DNA of 64,000 nucleotides, from the NCBI RefSeq assembly GCF_900700375.1, contig NW_021629816.1, positions 1 to 64,000 of the forward strand. The letters run 5' to 3'. A program made the position numbers and the translations under genes. Below the pieces are notes generated by a model. It had not been told where the DNA came from, made no database searches, and was given only the letters and a program-made list of their open reading frames with translations. The DNA comes from Denticeps clupeoides. Lineage: Eukaryota > Chordata > Actinopteri > Clupeiformes > Denticipitidae. The stretch's first letter is position 1. Each line of letters opens with the position of its first letter. This document shows, piece after piece, positions 1 to 9,931 of this stretch.

Positions 1-103
1 TTGAAACATATCACAGAGTGAAAATACCTCTTAACTTACTTAAGAAAAAACTAACAAAGCCATGCAAAAAAACTTCATTTTAAAAAGTTTTTCAACAGTT
101 AAA

Positions 104-213
104 GCACCTGGCATTCCCAGGAGGTCTCCCATCTAAGTACTAACCAGCCCAAGCGTTCTTAGCTTCCGAGATCAGACGAGACCGGGCGTTCTTGGGCTGG
201 TATGGCCGTAAGC
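104..213 (-). pseudogene. 5S-like unit 1, 3'-truncated class
   Basis: The last 7 nt of the mature 3' region are missing, so helix I cannot close. It has TTAGATGGG at the intermediate element and lacks one C of GGGCCTGG, which makes the helix II strands exactly complementary. Unit 22 is its duplicate. Confidence 0.8.
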
Positions 214-358
214 AATCTCTGCTTGAAAATCTTGGACTTTAAACAACCTAGGCTTGAAAACATATCATAGAGTGAAAATACCTCTTAACTTACTTTAGAA
301 AAAAACTAACAAGGCGATGCAAAAAAACTTCATTTCAAAAAGTTTTTCAACAGTTAAA

Positions 359-466
359 GCTTACAGCACCTGGCATTCCCAGGAGGTCTCCCATCCAAGT
401 ACTAACCAGGACCAAGCCGTCTTAGCTTCCGAGATCAGACGTTCTTGGGCTGGTATGGCCGTAAGC
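359..466 (-). rRNA. 5S rRNA: 5S-like unit 2, full 3' end, 10-nt internal deletion
   Basis: Both helix I strands are present, but 10 nt between GAACG and TCTGATC (the GCCCGGTCTC segment) are lost, removing part of helix III/loop C. Unit 23 shows the same deletion. Probably not functional. Confidence 0.7.
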
Positions 467-613
467 AACTCTCTGCTTGAAAAATTTTGGACTTTAAAAC
501 ACCTAGGTTGAAAACATATCACAGAGTGAAAATACCTCTTAACTTACTTTAGAAAAAATGTAACAAAGCGATGCAAAAAAACTTCATTTTAAAAAGTTTT
601 TTCAACAGTTAAA

Positions 614-724
614 GCACCTGGCATTCCCAGGAGGACTCCCATCCAAGTGCTAACCAGGCCCAAGCCTTCTTAGCTTCCGAGATCAGACGACACCGGGCGT
701 TCTTGGGCTGGTATGGCCGTAAGC
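614..724 (-). pseudogene. 5S-like unit 3, 3'-truncated class
   Basis: It lacks the 3' helix I strand. Box C reads GGGAGTCC rather than GGGAGACC, and the loop C region reads GGTGTCGTC. Duplicated as unit 24. Confidence 0.8.
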
Positions 725-871
725 AATCTCTGCTTGAAAAGTCTTGGACTTTAAACAACCTAGGCTTTGAAAACATATCACAGAGTGAAAATACCTATTA
801 ACTTACTTTAGAAAAAAACTAACAAAGCGATGCAAAAAAACTTCATTTTAAAAAGTTTTTCAACAGTTTAA

Positions 872-982
872 GCACCTGGCATTCCCAGGAGGTCTCCCAT
901 CCAAGTACTAACCAGGTCCAAGCCTTCTTAGCTTCCGAGATCAGACGAGACCGGGCGTTCTTGGGCTGGTATGGCCATAAGC
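872..982 (-). pseudogene. 5S-like unit 4, 3'-truncated class
   Basis: It lacks the 3' helix I strand. It reads GGACCTGG at the intermediate element and GCTTATGGCC at the 5' end. Confidence 0.8.
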
Positions 983-1127
983 AATCTCTGCTTGAAAATC
1001 TTGGACTTTAAACAACCTAGGCTTGAAAACATATCACAGAGTGAAAATACCTCTTAACTTACTTTAGAAAAAAACTAACAAGGCGATGCAAAAAAACTTC
1101 ATTTTAAAAAGTTTTTCAACAGTTAAA

Positions 1128-1237
1128 GCACCTGGCATTCCAGGAGGTCTCCCATCCAAGTACTAACCAGGCCCAAGCCTTCTTAGCTTCCGAGATCAGA
1201 CGAGACTGGCTGTTCTTGGGCTGGTATGGCCGTAAGC
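1128..1237 (-). pseudogene. 5S-like unit 5, 3'-truncated class
   Basis: It lacks the 3' helix I strand, has one base fewer in the CCTGGGAATG helix IV run, and reads AACAGCCAGTC instead of AACGCCCGGTC. Confidence 0.8.
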
Positions 1238-1381
1238 AATGTCTGCTTCAAAATCTTGGACTTTAAACCACCTAGGCTTGAAAACATATCACAGAGTGAA
1301 AATACCTCTTAACTTACTTTAGAAAAAACTAACAAGGCGATGCAAAAAAACTTCATTTTAAAAAGTTTTTCAACAGTTAAA

Positions 1382-1492
1382 GCACCTGGCATTTCCAGGA
1401 GGTCTCCCATCCAAGTACTAACCAGGCCCAAGCCTTCTTAGCTTCCGAGATCAGACGAGACTGGGCGTTCTTGGGCTGGTATGGCCGTAAGC
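1382..1492 (-). pseudogene. 5S-like unit 6, 3'-truncated class
   Basis: It lacks the 3' helix I strand and reads CCTGGAAATG in helix IV. This form recurs as units 18 and 20. Confidence 0.8.
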
Positions 1493-1637
1493 AATCTCTG
1501 CTTGAAAATCTTGGACTTTAAACAACCTAGGCTTGAAAACATATCACAGATTAAAAATACCTCTTAACTTACTATAGAAAAAAACTAACAAAGCGATGCA
1601 AAAAAACTTCATTTTAAAAAGTTTTTCAAAAGTTAAA

Positions 1638-1755
1638 GCTTACAGCACCTGGCATTCCAAGGAGGTCTCCCATCCAAGTACTAACCAGGCCCAAGCCTTC
1701 TCAGCTTCCGAGATCAGACGAGACCGGGCGTTCTTGGGCTGGTATGGCCGTAAGC
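1638..1755 (-). rRNA. 5S rRNA: 5S-like unit 7, full length
   Basis: 118 bp with both helix I strands. It reads CCTTGGAATG in helix IV and AAGCTGAGAAGG in box A. The same variant recurs as units 14, 19, 21 and 36. Confidence 0.85.
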
Positions 1756-1900
1756 AATCTCTGCTTGAAAATCTTGGACTTTAAACAACCTAGGCTTGAA
1801 AACATATCACAGAGTGAAAATACCTCTTAACTTACTTTAGAAAAAAAATAACAAAGCCATGCAAAAAAACTTCATTTTAAAAAGTTTTTCAACAGTTAAA

Positions 1901-2010
1901 GCACCTGGCATTCCCAGGAGGTCTCCCATCTAAGTACTAACCAGCCCAAGTGTTCTTAGCTTCCGAGATCAGACGAGACCGGGCGTTCTTGGGCTGATAT
2001 GGCCGTAAGC
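1901..2010 (-). pseudogene. 5S-like unit 8, 3'-truncated class
   Basis: It has TTAGATGGG and the single-C GGGCTGG form of unit 1, plus GGCCATATCAGCCC at the 5' end. Confidence 0.8.
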
Positions 2011-2154
2011 AATCTCTGCTTGAAAATCTTGGACTTTAAACAACCTAGGCTTGAAAACATATCACAGAGTGAAAATACCTCTTAACTTACTTTAGAAAAA
2101 AACTAACAAGGCGATGCAAAAAAACTTCATTTCAAAAAGTTTTCAACAGTTAAA

Positions 2155-2272
2155 GCTTACAGCACCTGGCATTCCCAGGAGGTCTCCCATCCAAGTACTA
2201 ACCAGGCCCAAGCTTTCTTAGCTTCCGAGATCAGACTAGACCGGGCGTTTTTGGGCTGGTATGGCCGTATGC
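2155..2272 (-). rRNA. 5S rRNA: 5S-like unit 9, full length
   Basis: Full length with a GCATACGG 5' end that weakens helix I, and CTAGTCTG in loop C. Duplicated as unit 16. Confidence 0.83.
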
Positions 2273-2418
2273 AATCTCTGCTTGAAAATCTTGGACTTTA
2301 AACAACCTAAGCTTGAAAACATATCACAGAGTGAAAATACCTCTTAACTTACTTTAGATAAAAACTAACAAAGCGATGCAAAAAAAACTTCATTTTAAAA
2401 AGTTTTGCAACAGTTAAA

Positions 2419-2536
2419 GCTTACAGCACCTGGCATTCCCAGGAGGTCTCCCATCCAAGTACTAACCAGGCCCAAGCCTTCTTAGCTTCCGAGATCAGAC
2501 GAGACCGGGCGTTCTTGGGCGGGTATGGCCATAAGC
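2419..2536 (-). rRNA. 5S rRNA: 5S-like unit 10, full length
   Basis: Full length, helix IV CCTGGGAATGCC intact, box C GGGAGACCTCC. The 5' side reads GCTTATGGCCATACCCGCCC. Same variant as units 26, 27 and 33. Confidence 0.85.
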
Positions 2537-2680
2537 AATTTCTGCTTTAAAATCTTGGACTTTAAACAACCTAGGCTTGAAAACATATCACAGAGTGAAA
2601 ATACCTCTTAACTTACTTTAGAAAAAACTAACAAAGCGATGCAAAAAAACTTCATTTTAAAAAGTTTTTCAACAGTTAAA

Positions 2681-2790
2681 GCACCTGGCATTCCCAGGAG
2701 GTCTCCCATCCAAGTACTAACCAGTCCCAAGACTTCTTAGTTCCAGGATCAGACGAGACCAGGCGTTCTTGGGCTGGTATGGCCGTAAGC
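2681..2790 (-). pseudogene. 5S-like unit 11, 3'-truncated class
   Basis: It lacks the 3' helix I strand and has a degraded box A (CTGGAACTAAGAAG). Same form as units 28 and 30; it opens the block that also contains units 12, 13 and the first SINE. Confidence 0.8.
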
Positions 2791-2935
2791 AATCTCTGCT
2801 TGAAAATCTTGGACTTTAAACAACCTAGGCTTGAAAACATATCACAGAGTGAAAATACCTCTTAACTTACTTTAGAAAAAAACTAACAAAGCGATGCAAA
2901 AAAACTTCATTTTAAAAAGTTTTTCAACAGTTAAA

Positions 2936-3053
2936 GCTTACAGCACCTGGCATTCCAAGGAGGTCTCCCATCCAAGTACTAACCAGGCCCAAGCCTTCTC
3001 AGCTTCCGAGATCAGACGAGACGGGCGTATCTTGGGCTGGTATGGCCGTAAGC
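2936..3053 (-). rRNA. 5S rRNA: 5S-like unit 12, full length
   Basis: Full 3' end; CCAAGATACGCCCGTC replaces the usual CCAAGAACGCCCGGTC. Unit 31 is its duplicate. Confidence 0.83.
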
Positions 3054-3194
3054 AATCTCTGCTTGAAAATCTTGGACTTTAAACAACCTAAGCTTGAAAA
3101 ATATCACAGAGTGAAAATACCTCTTAACTTACTTAAAAAAAAACTAACAAAGCGATGCAAAAAACTTCATTTTAAAAGTTTTTCAACAGTTAAA

Positions 3195-3312
3195 GCTTAC
3201 AGCACCTGGCAGTCCCAGGAGGTCTCCCATCCAAGTACTAACCAGGCCCAAGCCTTCTTAGCTTCCGAGATCAGACGAGACCGGGCGTTCTTGGGCTGGT
3301 ATGGCCGTAAGC
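3195..3312 (-). rRNA. 5S rRNA: 5S-like unit 13, full length
   Basis: One of the best-preserved units; the visible departure from the array consensus is CCTGGGACTGCC in helix IV. It is identical in form to unit 32, and a SINE sits about 60 bp beyond it in the spacer in both places. Confidence 0.86.
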
Positions 3313-3372
3313 AATCTCTGTTTGAAAATCTTGGACTTTAAACAACCTAGGCTTGAAACATATCACAGAGTG

Positions 3373-3620
3373 GGCAGTGGTGGCCTAGCGGTTAAGGAAG
3401 CGGCCCCGTAATCAGAAGGTTGCCGGTTCGAATCCCGGTCCGCCAAGGTACCACTGAGGTGCCACTGAGCAAAGCACCGTCCCCACACACTGCTCCCCGG
3501 GCGCCGGTCATGGCTGCCCACTGCTCACTAAGGGTGATGGGTTAAATGCAGAGGACAAATTTCACTGTGTGCACTGTGTGCTGTGCTGCTGTGTATCACA
3601 TGTGACAATCACTTCACTTT
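3373..3620 (+). mobile_element. tRNA-derived SINE, copy A, in a 5S spacer
   Basis: A 248-bp insert interrupts the spacer between GAGTG and AAAATACC. It has a tRNA-like head with A box TGGCCTAGCGG (3381-3391) and a consensus B box GGTTCGAATCC (3425-3435), a conserved body, and a tail ending TCACTTCACTTT. I see no clear target-site duplication. Copy B at 8555 is almost identical and sits in the same spacer position, so it reached there by block duplication. Confidence 0.9.
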
Positions 3621-3704
3621 AAAAATACCTCTTAACTTACTTTAGAAAAAAACTAACAAAGCGATGCAAAAAAACTTCATTTTAAAAGTTTTTCAAAAGT
3701 TAAA

Positions 3705-3822
3705 GCTTACAGCACCTGGCATTCCAAGGAGGTCTCCCATCCAAGTACTAACCAGGCCCAAGCCTTCTCAGCTTCCGAGATCAGACGAGACCGGGCGTTC
3801 TTGGGCTGGTATGGCCGTAAGC
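3705..3822 (-). rRNA. 5S rRNA: 5S-like unit 14, full length
   Basis: Full length, same variant as unit 7. First unit after SINE copy A; units 14-16 duplicate units 7-9. Confidence 0.85.
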
Positions 3823-3968
3823 AATCTCTGCTTGAAAATCTTGGACTTTAAACAACCTAGGCTTGAAAACATATCACAGAGTGAAAATACCTCTTAACTT
3901 ACTTTAGAAAAAAAATAACAAAGCCATGCAAAAAAACTTCATTTTAAAAAGTTTTTCAACATTTTAAA

Positions 3969-4078
3969 GCACCTGGCATTCCCAGGAGGTCTCCCATCTA
4001 AGTACTAACCAGCCCAAGTGTTCTTAGCTTCCGAGATCAGACGAGACCGGGCGTTCTTGGGCTGATATGGCCGTAAGC
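3969..4078 (-). pseudogene. 5S-like unit 15, 3'-truncated class
   Basis: Same form as unit 8 (TTAGATGGG, single-C GGGCTGG, CATATCAG). Its downstream flank reads AAATGTTG instead of AACTGTTG. Confidence 0.8.
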
Positions 4079-4222
4079 AATCTCTGCTTGAAAATCTTGG
4101 ACTTTAAACAACCTAGGCTTGAAAACATATCACAGAGTGAAAATACCTCTTAACTTACTTTAGAAAAAACTAACAAGGCGATGCAAAAAAACTTCATTTC
4201 AAAAAGTTTTTCAACAGTTAAA

Positions 4223-4340
4223 GCTTACAGCACCTGGCATTCCCAGGAGGTCTCCCATCCAAGTACTAACCAGGCCCAAGCTTTCTTAGCTTCCGAGATC
4301 AGACTAGACCGGGCGTTTTTGGGCTGGTATGGCCGTATGC
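4223..4340 (-). rRNA. 5S rRNA: 5S-like unit 16, full length
   Basis: Same variant as unit 9, including the GCATACGG 5' end. Confidence 0.83.
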
Positions 4341-4485
4341 AATCTCTGCTTGAAAATCTTGGACTTTAAACAACCTAAGCTTGAAAACATATCACAGAGT
4401 GAAAATACCTCTTAACTTACTTTAGATAAAAACTAACAAAGCGATGCAAAAAAACTTCATTTTAAAAAGTTTTTGAACAGTTAAA

Positions 4486-4603
4486 GCTTACAGCACCTGG
4501 CATTCCCAGGAGGTCTCCCATCAAAGTACTAACCAGGCCCAAGCCTTCTTTGCTTCCGAGATCAGACAAGACCGGGCGTTCTTGGGCTGGTATGGCCGTA
4601 AGC
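4486..4603 (-). rRNA. 5S rRNA: 5S-like unit 17, full length
   Basis: Full length with private changes: TTGATGGGAG in box C and GGAAGCAAAG in box A. The 5'-flank reads TTTGAAGCAGAG. Confidence 0.83.
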
Positions 4604-4747
4604 AATCTCTGCTTCAAAATCTTGGACTTTAAACCACCTAGGCTTGAAAACATATCACAGAGTGAAAATACCTCTTAACTTACTTTAGAAAAAACTAACA
4701 AGGCGATGCAAAAAAACTTCATTTTAAAAAGTTTTTCAACAGTTAAA

Positions 4748-4858
4748 GCACCTGGCATTTCCAGGAGGTCTCCCATCCAAGTACTAACCAGGCCCAAGCC
4801 TTCTTAGCTTCCGAGATCAGACGAGACCGGGCGTTCTTGGGCTGGTATGGCCGTAAGC
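4748..4858 (-). pseudogene. 5S-like unit 18, 3'-truncated class
   Basis: Same form as unit 6 (CCTGGAAATG) but with the usual CGCCCGGTCTC. Confidence 0.8.
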
Positions 4859-5002
4859 AATCTCTGCTTGAAAATCTTGGACTTTAAACAACCTAGGCTT
4901 GAAAACATATCACAGATTAAAAAAACCTCTTAACTTACTTTAGAAAAAAACTAACAAAGCGATGCAAAAAAACTTCATTTTAAAAGTTTTTCAAAAGTTA
5001 AA

Positions 5003-5120
5003 GCTTACAGCACCTGGCATTCCAAGGAGGTCTCCCATCCAAGTACTAACCAGGCCCAAGCCTTCTCAGCTTCCGAGATCAGACGAGACCGGGCGTTCTT
5101 GGGCTGGTATGGCCGTAAGC
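5003..5120 (-). rRNA. 5S rRNA: 5S-like unit 19, full length
   Basis: Same variant as unit 7; units 18-19 recur immediately as units 20-21. Confidence 0.85.
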
Positions 5121-5265
5121 AATCTCTGCTTGAAAATCTTGGACTTTAAACAACCTAGGCTTGAAAACATATCACAGAGTGAAAATACCTCTTAACTTAC
5201 TTTAGAAAAAAAATAACAAAGCCATGCAAAAAAACTTCATTTTAAAAAGTTTTTCAACAGTTAAA

Positions 5266-5376
5266 GCACCTGGCATTTCCAGGAGGTCTCCCATCCAAGT
5301 ACTAACCAGGCCCAAGCCTTCTTAGCTTCCGAGATCAGACGAGACCGGGCGTTCTTGGGCTGGTATGGCCGTAAGC
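5266..5376 (-). pseudogene. 5S-like unit 20, 3'-truncated class
   Basis: Copy of unit 18. Confidence 0.8.
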
Positions 5377-5521
5377 AATCTCTGCTTGAAAATCTTGGAC
5401 TTTAAACAACCTAGGCTTGAAAACATATCACAGATTAAAAAAACCTCTTAACTTACTTTAGAAAAAAACTAACAAAGCGATGCAAAAAAACTTCATTTTA
5501 AAAAGTTTTTCAAAAGTTAAA

Positions 5522-5639
5522 GCTTACAGCACCTGGCATTCCAAGGAGGTCTCCCATCCAAGTACTAACCAGGCCCAAGCCTTCTCAGCTTCCGAGATCA
5601 GACGAGACCGGGCGTTCTTGGGCTGGTATGGCCGTAAGC
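5522..5639 (-). rRNA. 5S rRNA: 5S-like unit 21, full length
   Basis: Copy of unit 7/19. Confidence 0.85.
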
Positions 5640-5784
5640 AATCTCTGCTTGAAAATCTTGGACTTTAAACAACCTAGGCTTGAAAACATATCACAGAGTG
5701 AAAATACCTCTTAACTTACTTTAGAAAAAAAATAACAAAGCCATGCAAAAAAACTTCATTTTAAAAAGTTTTTCAACAGTTAAA

Positions 5785-5894
5785 GCACCTGGCATTCCCA
5801 GGAGGTCTCCCATCTAAGTACTAACCAGCCCAAGCGTTCTTAGCTTCCGAGATCAGACGAGACCGGGCGTTCTTGGGCTGGTATGGCCGTAAGC
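5785..5894 (-). pseudogene. 5S-like unit 22, 3'-truncated class
   Basis: Copy of unit 1, 5681 bp away, with exactly complementary helix II strands. Confidence 0.8.
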
Positions 5895-6039
5895 AATCTC
5901 TGCTTGAAAATCTTGGACTTTAAACAACCTAGGCTTGAAAACATATCACAGAGTGAAAATACCTCTTAACTTACTTTAGAAAAAAACTAACAAGGCGATG
6001 CAAAAAAACTTCATTTCAAAAAGTTTTTCAACAGTTAAA

Positions 6040-6147
6040 GCTTACAGCACCTGGCATTCCCAGGAGGTCTCCCATCCAAGTACTAACCAGGACCAAGCCG
6101 TCTTAGCTTCCGAGATCAGACGTTCTTGGGCTGGTATGGCCGTAAGC
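6040..6147 (-). rRNA. 5S rRNA: 5S-like unit 23, full 3' end, 10-nt internal deletion
   Basis: Carries the same 10-nt loss as unit 2, 5681 bp away; probably not functional. Confidence 0.7.
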
Positions 6148-6292
6148 AATCTCTGCTTGAAAATTTTGGACTTTAAACAACCTAAGGTTGAAAACATATC
6201 ACAGAGTGAAAATACCTCTTAACTTACTTTAGAAAAAATGTAACAAAGCGATGCAAAAAAACTTCATTTTAAAAAGTTTTTCAACAGTTAAA

Positions 6293-6403
6293 GCACCTGG
6301 CATTCCCAGGAGGACTCCCATCCAAGTGCTAACCAGGCCCAAGCCTTCTTAGCTTCTGAGATCAGACGACACCGGGCGTTCTTGGGCTGGTATGGCCGTA
6401 AGC
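6293..6403 (-). pseudogene. 5S-like unit 24, 3'-truncated class
   Basis: Copy of unit 3 (GGGAGTCC in box C) with an additional ATCTCAGAAGC change. Confidence 0.8.
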
Positions 6404-6548
6404 AATCTCTGCTTGAAAATCTTGGACTTTAAACAACCTAGGCTTGAAAACATATCACAGAGTGAAAATACCTCTTAACTTACTTTAGAAAAAAACTAAC
6501 AAAGCGATGCAAAAAAACTTCATTTTAAAAAGTTTTTCAACAGTTAAA

Positions 6549-6666
6549 GCTTACAGCACCTGGCATTCCAAGGAGGTCTCCCATCCAAGTACTAACCAGG
6601 CCCAAGCCTTCTCAGCTTCTGAGATCAGACGAGACCAGGCGTTCTTGGGCTGGTATGGCCGTAAGC
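6549..6666 (-). rRNA. 5S rRNA: 5S-like unit 25, full length
   Basis: Full length; CCTTGGAATG in helix IV, ATCTCAGAAGC and CGCCTGGTC. Confidence 0.84.
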
Positions 6667-6811
6667 AATCTCTGCTTGAAAATCTTGGACTTTAAACAAC
6701 CTAGGCTTGAAAACATATCACAGAGTGAAAATACCTCTTAACTTACTTTAGAAAAAAACTAACAAAGCGATGCAAAAAAACTTCATTTTAAAAAGTTTTG
6801 CAACAGTTAAA

Positions 6812-6929
6812 GCTTACAGCACCTGGCATTCCCAGGAGGTCTCCCATCCAAGTACTAACCAGGCCCAAGCCTTCTTAGCTTCCGAGATCAGACGAGACCG
6901 GGCGTTCTTGGGCGGGTATGGCCATAAGC
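6812..6929 (-). rRNA. 5S rRNA: 5S-like unit 26, full length
   Basis: Same variant as unit 10 with an intact helix IV and box C; followed directly by near-copy unit 27. Confidence 0.85.
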
Positions 6930-7074
6930 AATCTCTGCTTGAAAATCTTGGACTTTAAACAACCTAGGCTTGAAAACATATCACAGAGTGAAAATACCTC
7001 TTAACTTACTTTAGAAAAAAACTAACAAAGCAATGCAAAGAAACTTCATTTTAAAAAGTTTTGCAACAGTTAAA

Positions 7075-7192
7075 GCTTACAGCACCTGGCATTCCCAGGA
7101 GGTCTCCCATCCAAGTACTAACCAGGCCCAAGCCTTCTTAGCTTCCGAGATCAGACGAGACCGGGCGTTCTTGGGCGGGTATGGCCATAAGC
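7075..7192 (-). rRNA. 5S rRNA: 5S-like unit 27, full length
   Basis: Near-copy of unit 26; the 5' flank reads TTTTTATGCAGAG. Confidence 0.85.
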
Positions 7193-7338
7193 AATCTCTG
7201 CATAAAAATCTTGGACTTTAAACAACCTAGGCTTGAAAACATATCACAGAGTGAAAATACCTCTTAACTTACTTTAGAAAAAAACTAACAAAGCGATGCA
7301 AAAAAAACTTCATTTTAAAAAGTTTTTCAACAGTTAAA

Positions 7339-7448
7339 GCACCTGGCATTCCCAGGAGGTCTCCCATCCAAGTACTAACCAGTCCCAAGACTTCTTAGTT
7401 CCAGGATCAGACGAGACCAGGCGTTCTTGGGCTGGTATGGCCGTAAGC
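7339..7448 (-). pseudogene. 5S-like unit 28, 3'-truncated class
   Basis: Copy of unit 11 with degraded box A. Confidence 0.8.
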
Positions 7449-7593
7449 AATCTCTGCTTGAAAATCTTGGACTTTAAACAACCTAGGCTTGAAAACATAT
7501 CACAGAGTGAAAATACCTCTTAACTTACTTTAGAAAAAAACTAATAAAGCCATGCAAAAAAACTTCATTTTAAAAGGTTTTTCAACAGTTAAA

Positions 7594-7711
7594 GCTTACA
7601 GCAGCTGGCAGTCCCAGGAGGTCTCCCATCCAAGTACTAACCAGGCCAAAGCCTTCTTAGCTTCCGAGATCAGACGAGACCGGGTTATCTTGGGCTGGTA
7701 TGGCCGTAAGC
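7594..7711 (-). rRNA. 5S rRNA: 5S-like unit 29, full length
   Basis: Full length with several private changes: GGCTTTGGCC in helix II, AAGATAACCCGGTC and CCAGCTGCTG near the 3' end. Confidence 0.82.
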
Positions 7712-7856
7712 AATCTCTGCTTGAAAATCTTGGACTTTAAACAACCTAGGCTTGAAAACATATCACAGAGTGAAAATACCTCTTAACTTACTTTAGATAA
7801 AAACTAACAAAGCGATGCAAAAAAACTTCATTTTAAAAAGTTTTTCAACAGTTAAA

Positions 7857-7966
7857 GCACCTGGCATTCCCAGGAGGTCTCCCATCCAAGTACTAACCAG
7901 TCCCAAGACTTCTTAGTTCCAGGATCAGACGAGACCAGGCGTTCTTGGGCTGGTATGGCCGTAAGC
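7857..7966 (-). pseudogene. 5S-like unit 30, 3'-truncated class
   Basis: Copy of unit 11. It opens the second copy of the SINE-containing block, 5176 bp from the first. Confidence 0.8.
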
Positions 7967-8111
7967 AATCTCTGCTTGAAAATCTTGGACTTTAAACAAC
8001 CTAGGCTTGAAAACATATCACAGAGTGAAAATACCTCTTAACTTACTTTAGAAAAAAACTAACAAAGCGATGCAAAAAAACTTCATTTTAAAAAGTTTTT
8101 CAACAGTTAAA

Positions 8112-8230
8112 GCTTACAGCACCTGGCATTCCAAGGAGGTCTCCCATCCAAGTACTAACCAGGCCCAAGCCTTCTCAGCTTCCGAGATCAGACGAGACCG
8201 GGCGTATCTTGGGCTGGTATGGCCGTAAGC
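8112..8230 (-). rRNA. 5S rRNA: 5S-like unit 31, full length
   Basis: Copy of unit 12, here with CCAAGATACGCCCGGTC. Confidence 0.83.
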
Positions 8231-8375
8231 AATCTCTGCTTGAAAATCTTGGACTTTAAACAACCTAAGCTTGAAAAAATATCACAGAGTGAAAATACCT
8301 CTTAACTTACTTTAAAAAAAAACTAACAAAGCGATGCAAAAAAACTTCATTTTAAAAAGTTTTTCAACAGTTAAA

Positions 8376-8493
8376 GCTTACAGCACCTGGCAGTCCCAGG
8401 AGGTCTCCCATCCAAGTACTAACCAGGCCCAAGCCTTCTTAGCTTCCGAGATCAGACGAGACCGGGCGTTCTTGGGCTGGTATGGCCGTAAGC
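8376..8493 (-). rRNA. 5S rRNA: 5S-like unit 32, full length
   Basis: Same form as unit 13, next to SINE copy B. Confidence 0.86.
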
Positions 8494-8554
8494 AATCTCT
8501 GTTTGAAAATCTTGGACTTTAAACAACCTAGGCTTGAAAACATATCACAGAGTG

Positions 8555-8802
8555 GGCAGTGGTGGCCTAGCGGTTAAGGAAGCGGCCCCGTAATCAGAAG
8601 GTTGCCGGTTCGAATCCCGATCCGCCAAGGTACCACTGAGGTGCCACTGAGCAAAGCACCGTCCCCACACACTGCTCCCCGGGCGCCGGTCATGGCTGCC
8701 CACTGCTCACTCAGGGTGATGGGTTAAATGCAGAGGACAAATTTCACTGTGTGCACTGTGTGCTGTGCTGCTGTGTATCACATGTGACAATCACTTCACT
8801 TT
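8555..8802 (+). mobile_element. tRNA-derived SINE, copy B, in a 5S spacer
   Basis: 248 bp at the same spacer position as copy A with the same flanking junctions. By eye only a couple of bases differ (for example CCCGATCC for CCCGGTCC after the B box), which indicates a recent block duplication rather than a second insertion. Confidence 0.9.
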
Positions 8803-8887
8803 AAAAATACCTCTTAACTTACTTTAGAAAAAAACTAACAAAGCGATGCAAAAAAACTTCATTTTAAAAAGTTTTGCAACAGTTAAA

Positions 8888-9005
8888 GCTTACAGCACCT
8901 GGCATTCCCAGGAGGTCTCCCATCCAAGTACTAACCAGGCCCAAGCCTTCTTAGCTTCCGAGATCAGACGAGACCGGGCGTTCTTGGGCGGGTATGGCCA
9001 TAAGC
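8888..9005 (-). rRNA. 5S rRNA: 5S-like unit 33, full length
   Basis: Same variant as unit 10, including the TTTTAAAGCAGAAAT 5' flank. Confidence 0.85.
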
Positions 9006-9150
9006 AATTTCTGCTTTAAAATCTTGGACTTTAAACAACCTAGGCTTGAAAACATATCACAGAGAGAAAATACCTCTTAACTTACTTTAGAAAAAAACTA
9101 ACAAAGCGATGAAAAAAAAATTCATTTTAAAAAGTATTTCAACAGTTAAA

Positions 9151-9261
9151 GCACCTGGCATTCCCAGGAAGTCTCCCATCCAAGTACTAACCAGGCCCAA
9201 GCCTTCTTAGCTTCCAGGATCAGACGAGACCAGGCGTTCTTGGGCTGGTATGGCCGTAAGC
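9151..9261 (-). pseudogene. 5S-like unit 34, 3'-truncated class
   Basis: It lacks the 3' helix I strand, and reads GGGAGACTTCC in box C and CTGATCCTGGAAGC. Confidence 0.8.
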
Positions 9262-9406
9262 AATCTCTGCTTGAAAATCTTGGACTTTAAAAAAACCTAG
9301 GCTTGAAAACATATCACAGAGTGAAAATACCTCTTAACTTACTTTAGAAAAAAACTAACAAAGCGATGCAAAAAAACTTCATTTTAAAAGTTTTTCAACA
9401 GTTAAA

Positions 9407-9524
9407 GCTTACAGCACCTGGCATTCCAAGGAGGTCTCCCATCCAAGTACTAACCAGGCCCAAGCCTTCTTAGCTTCCGAGATCAGATGAGACCGGGCGT
9501 TCTTGGGCTGGTATGGCCATAAGC
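9407..9524 (-). rRNA. 5S rRNA: 5S-like unit 35, full length
   Basis: Full length; CCTTGGAATG in helix IV, CTCATCTGATC in loop C, GCTTATGGCC 5' end. Confidence 0.84.
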
Positions 9525-9669
9525 AATCTCTGCTTGAAAATCTTGGACTTTAAACAACCTAGGCTTGAAAACATATCACAGAGTGAAAATACCTCTTAAC
9601 TTACTTTAGAAAAAAACTAACAAAGCGATGCAAAAAAACTTCATTTTAAAAAGATTTTCAACAGTTAAC

Positions 9670-9787
9670 GCTTACAGCACCTGGCATTCCAAGGAGGTCT
9701 CCCATCCAAGTACTAACCAGGCCCAAGCCTTCTCAGCTTCCGAGATCAGACGAGACCGGGCGTTCTTGGGCTGGTATGGCCGTAAGC
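9670..9787 (-). rRNA. 5S rRNA: 5S-like unit 36, full length
   Basis: Variant of unit 7 followed by GCGTTAAC in place of GCTTTAAC just after the 3' end. Confidence 0.84.
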
Positions 9788-9931
9788 AATCTCTGCTTGA
9801 AAATCTTGGACTCTAAACAACCTAGGCTTGAAAACATATCACAGAGTGAAAATACCTCTTAACTTACTTTAAAAAAAACTAACAAAGCCATGCAAAAAAA
9901 CTTCATTTTAAAAAGTTTTTCAACAGTTAAA

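Noticed and set aside
1596-1784. Recurring 62-residue plus-strand frames (MQKNFILKSF...) in many 5S units
   Set aside because: They are antisense readings of the 5S gene and spacer; they recur only because the unit recurs and vary with each 5S change.
3373-3446. Possible functional tRNA gene
   Set aside because: A and B boxes are good, but the sequence continues into a SINE body and a copy sits at 8555; it is a SINE head.
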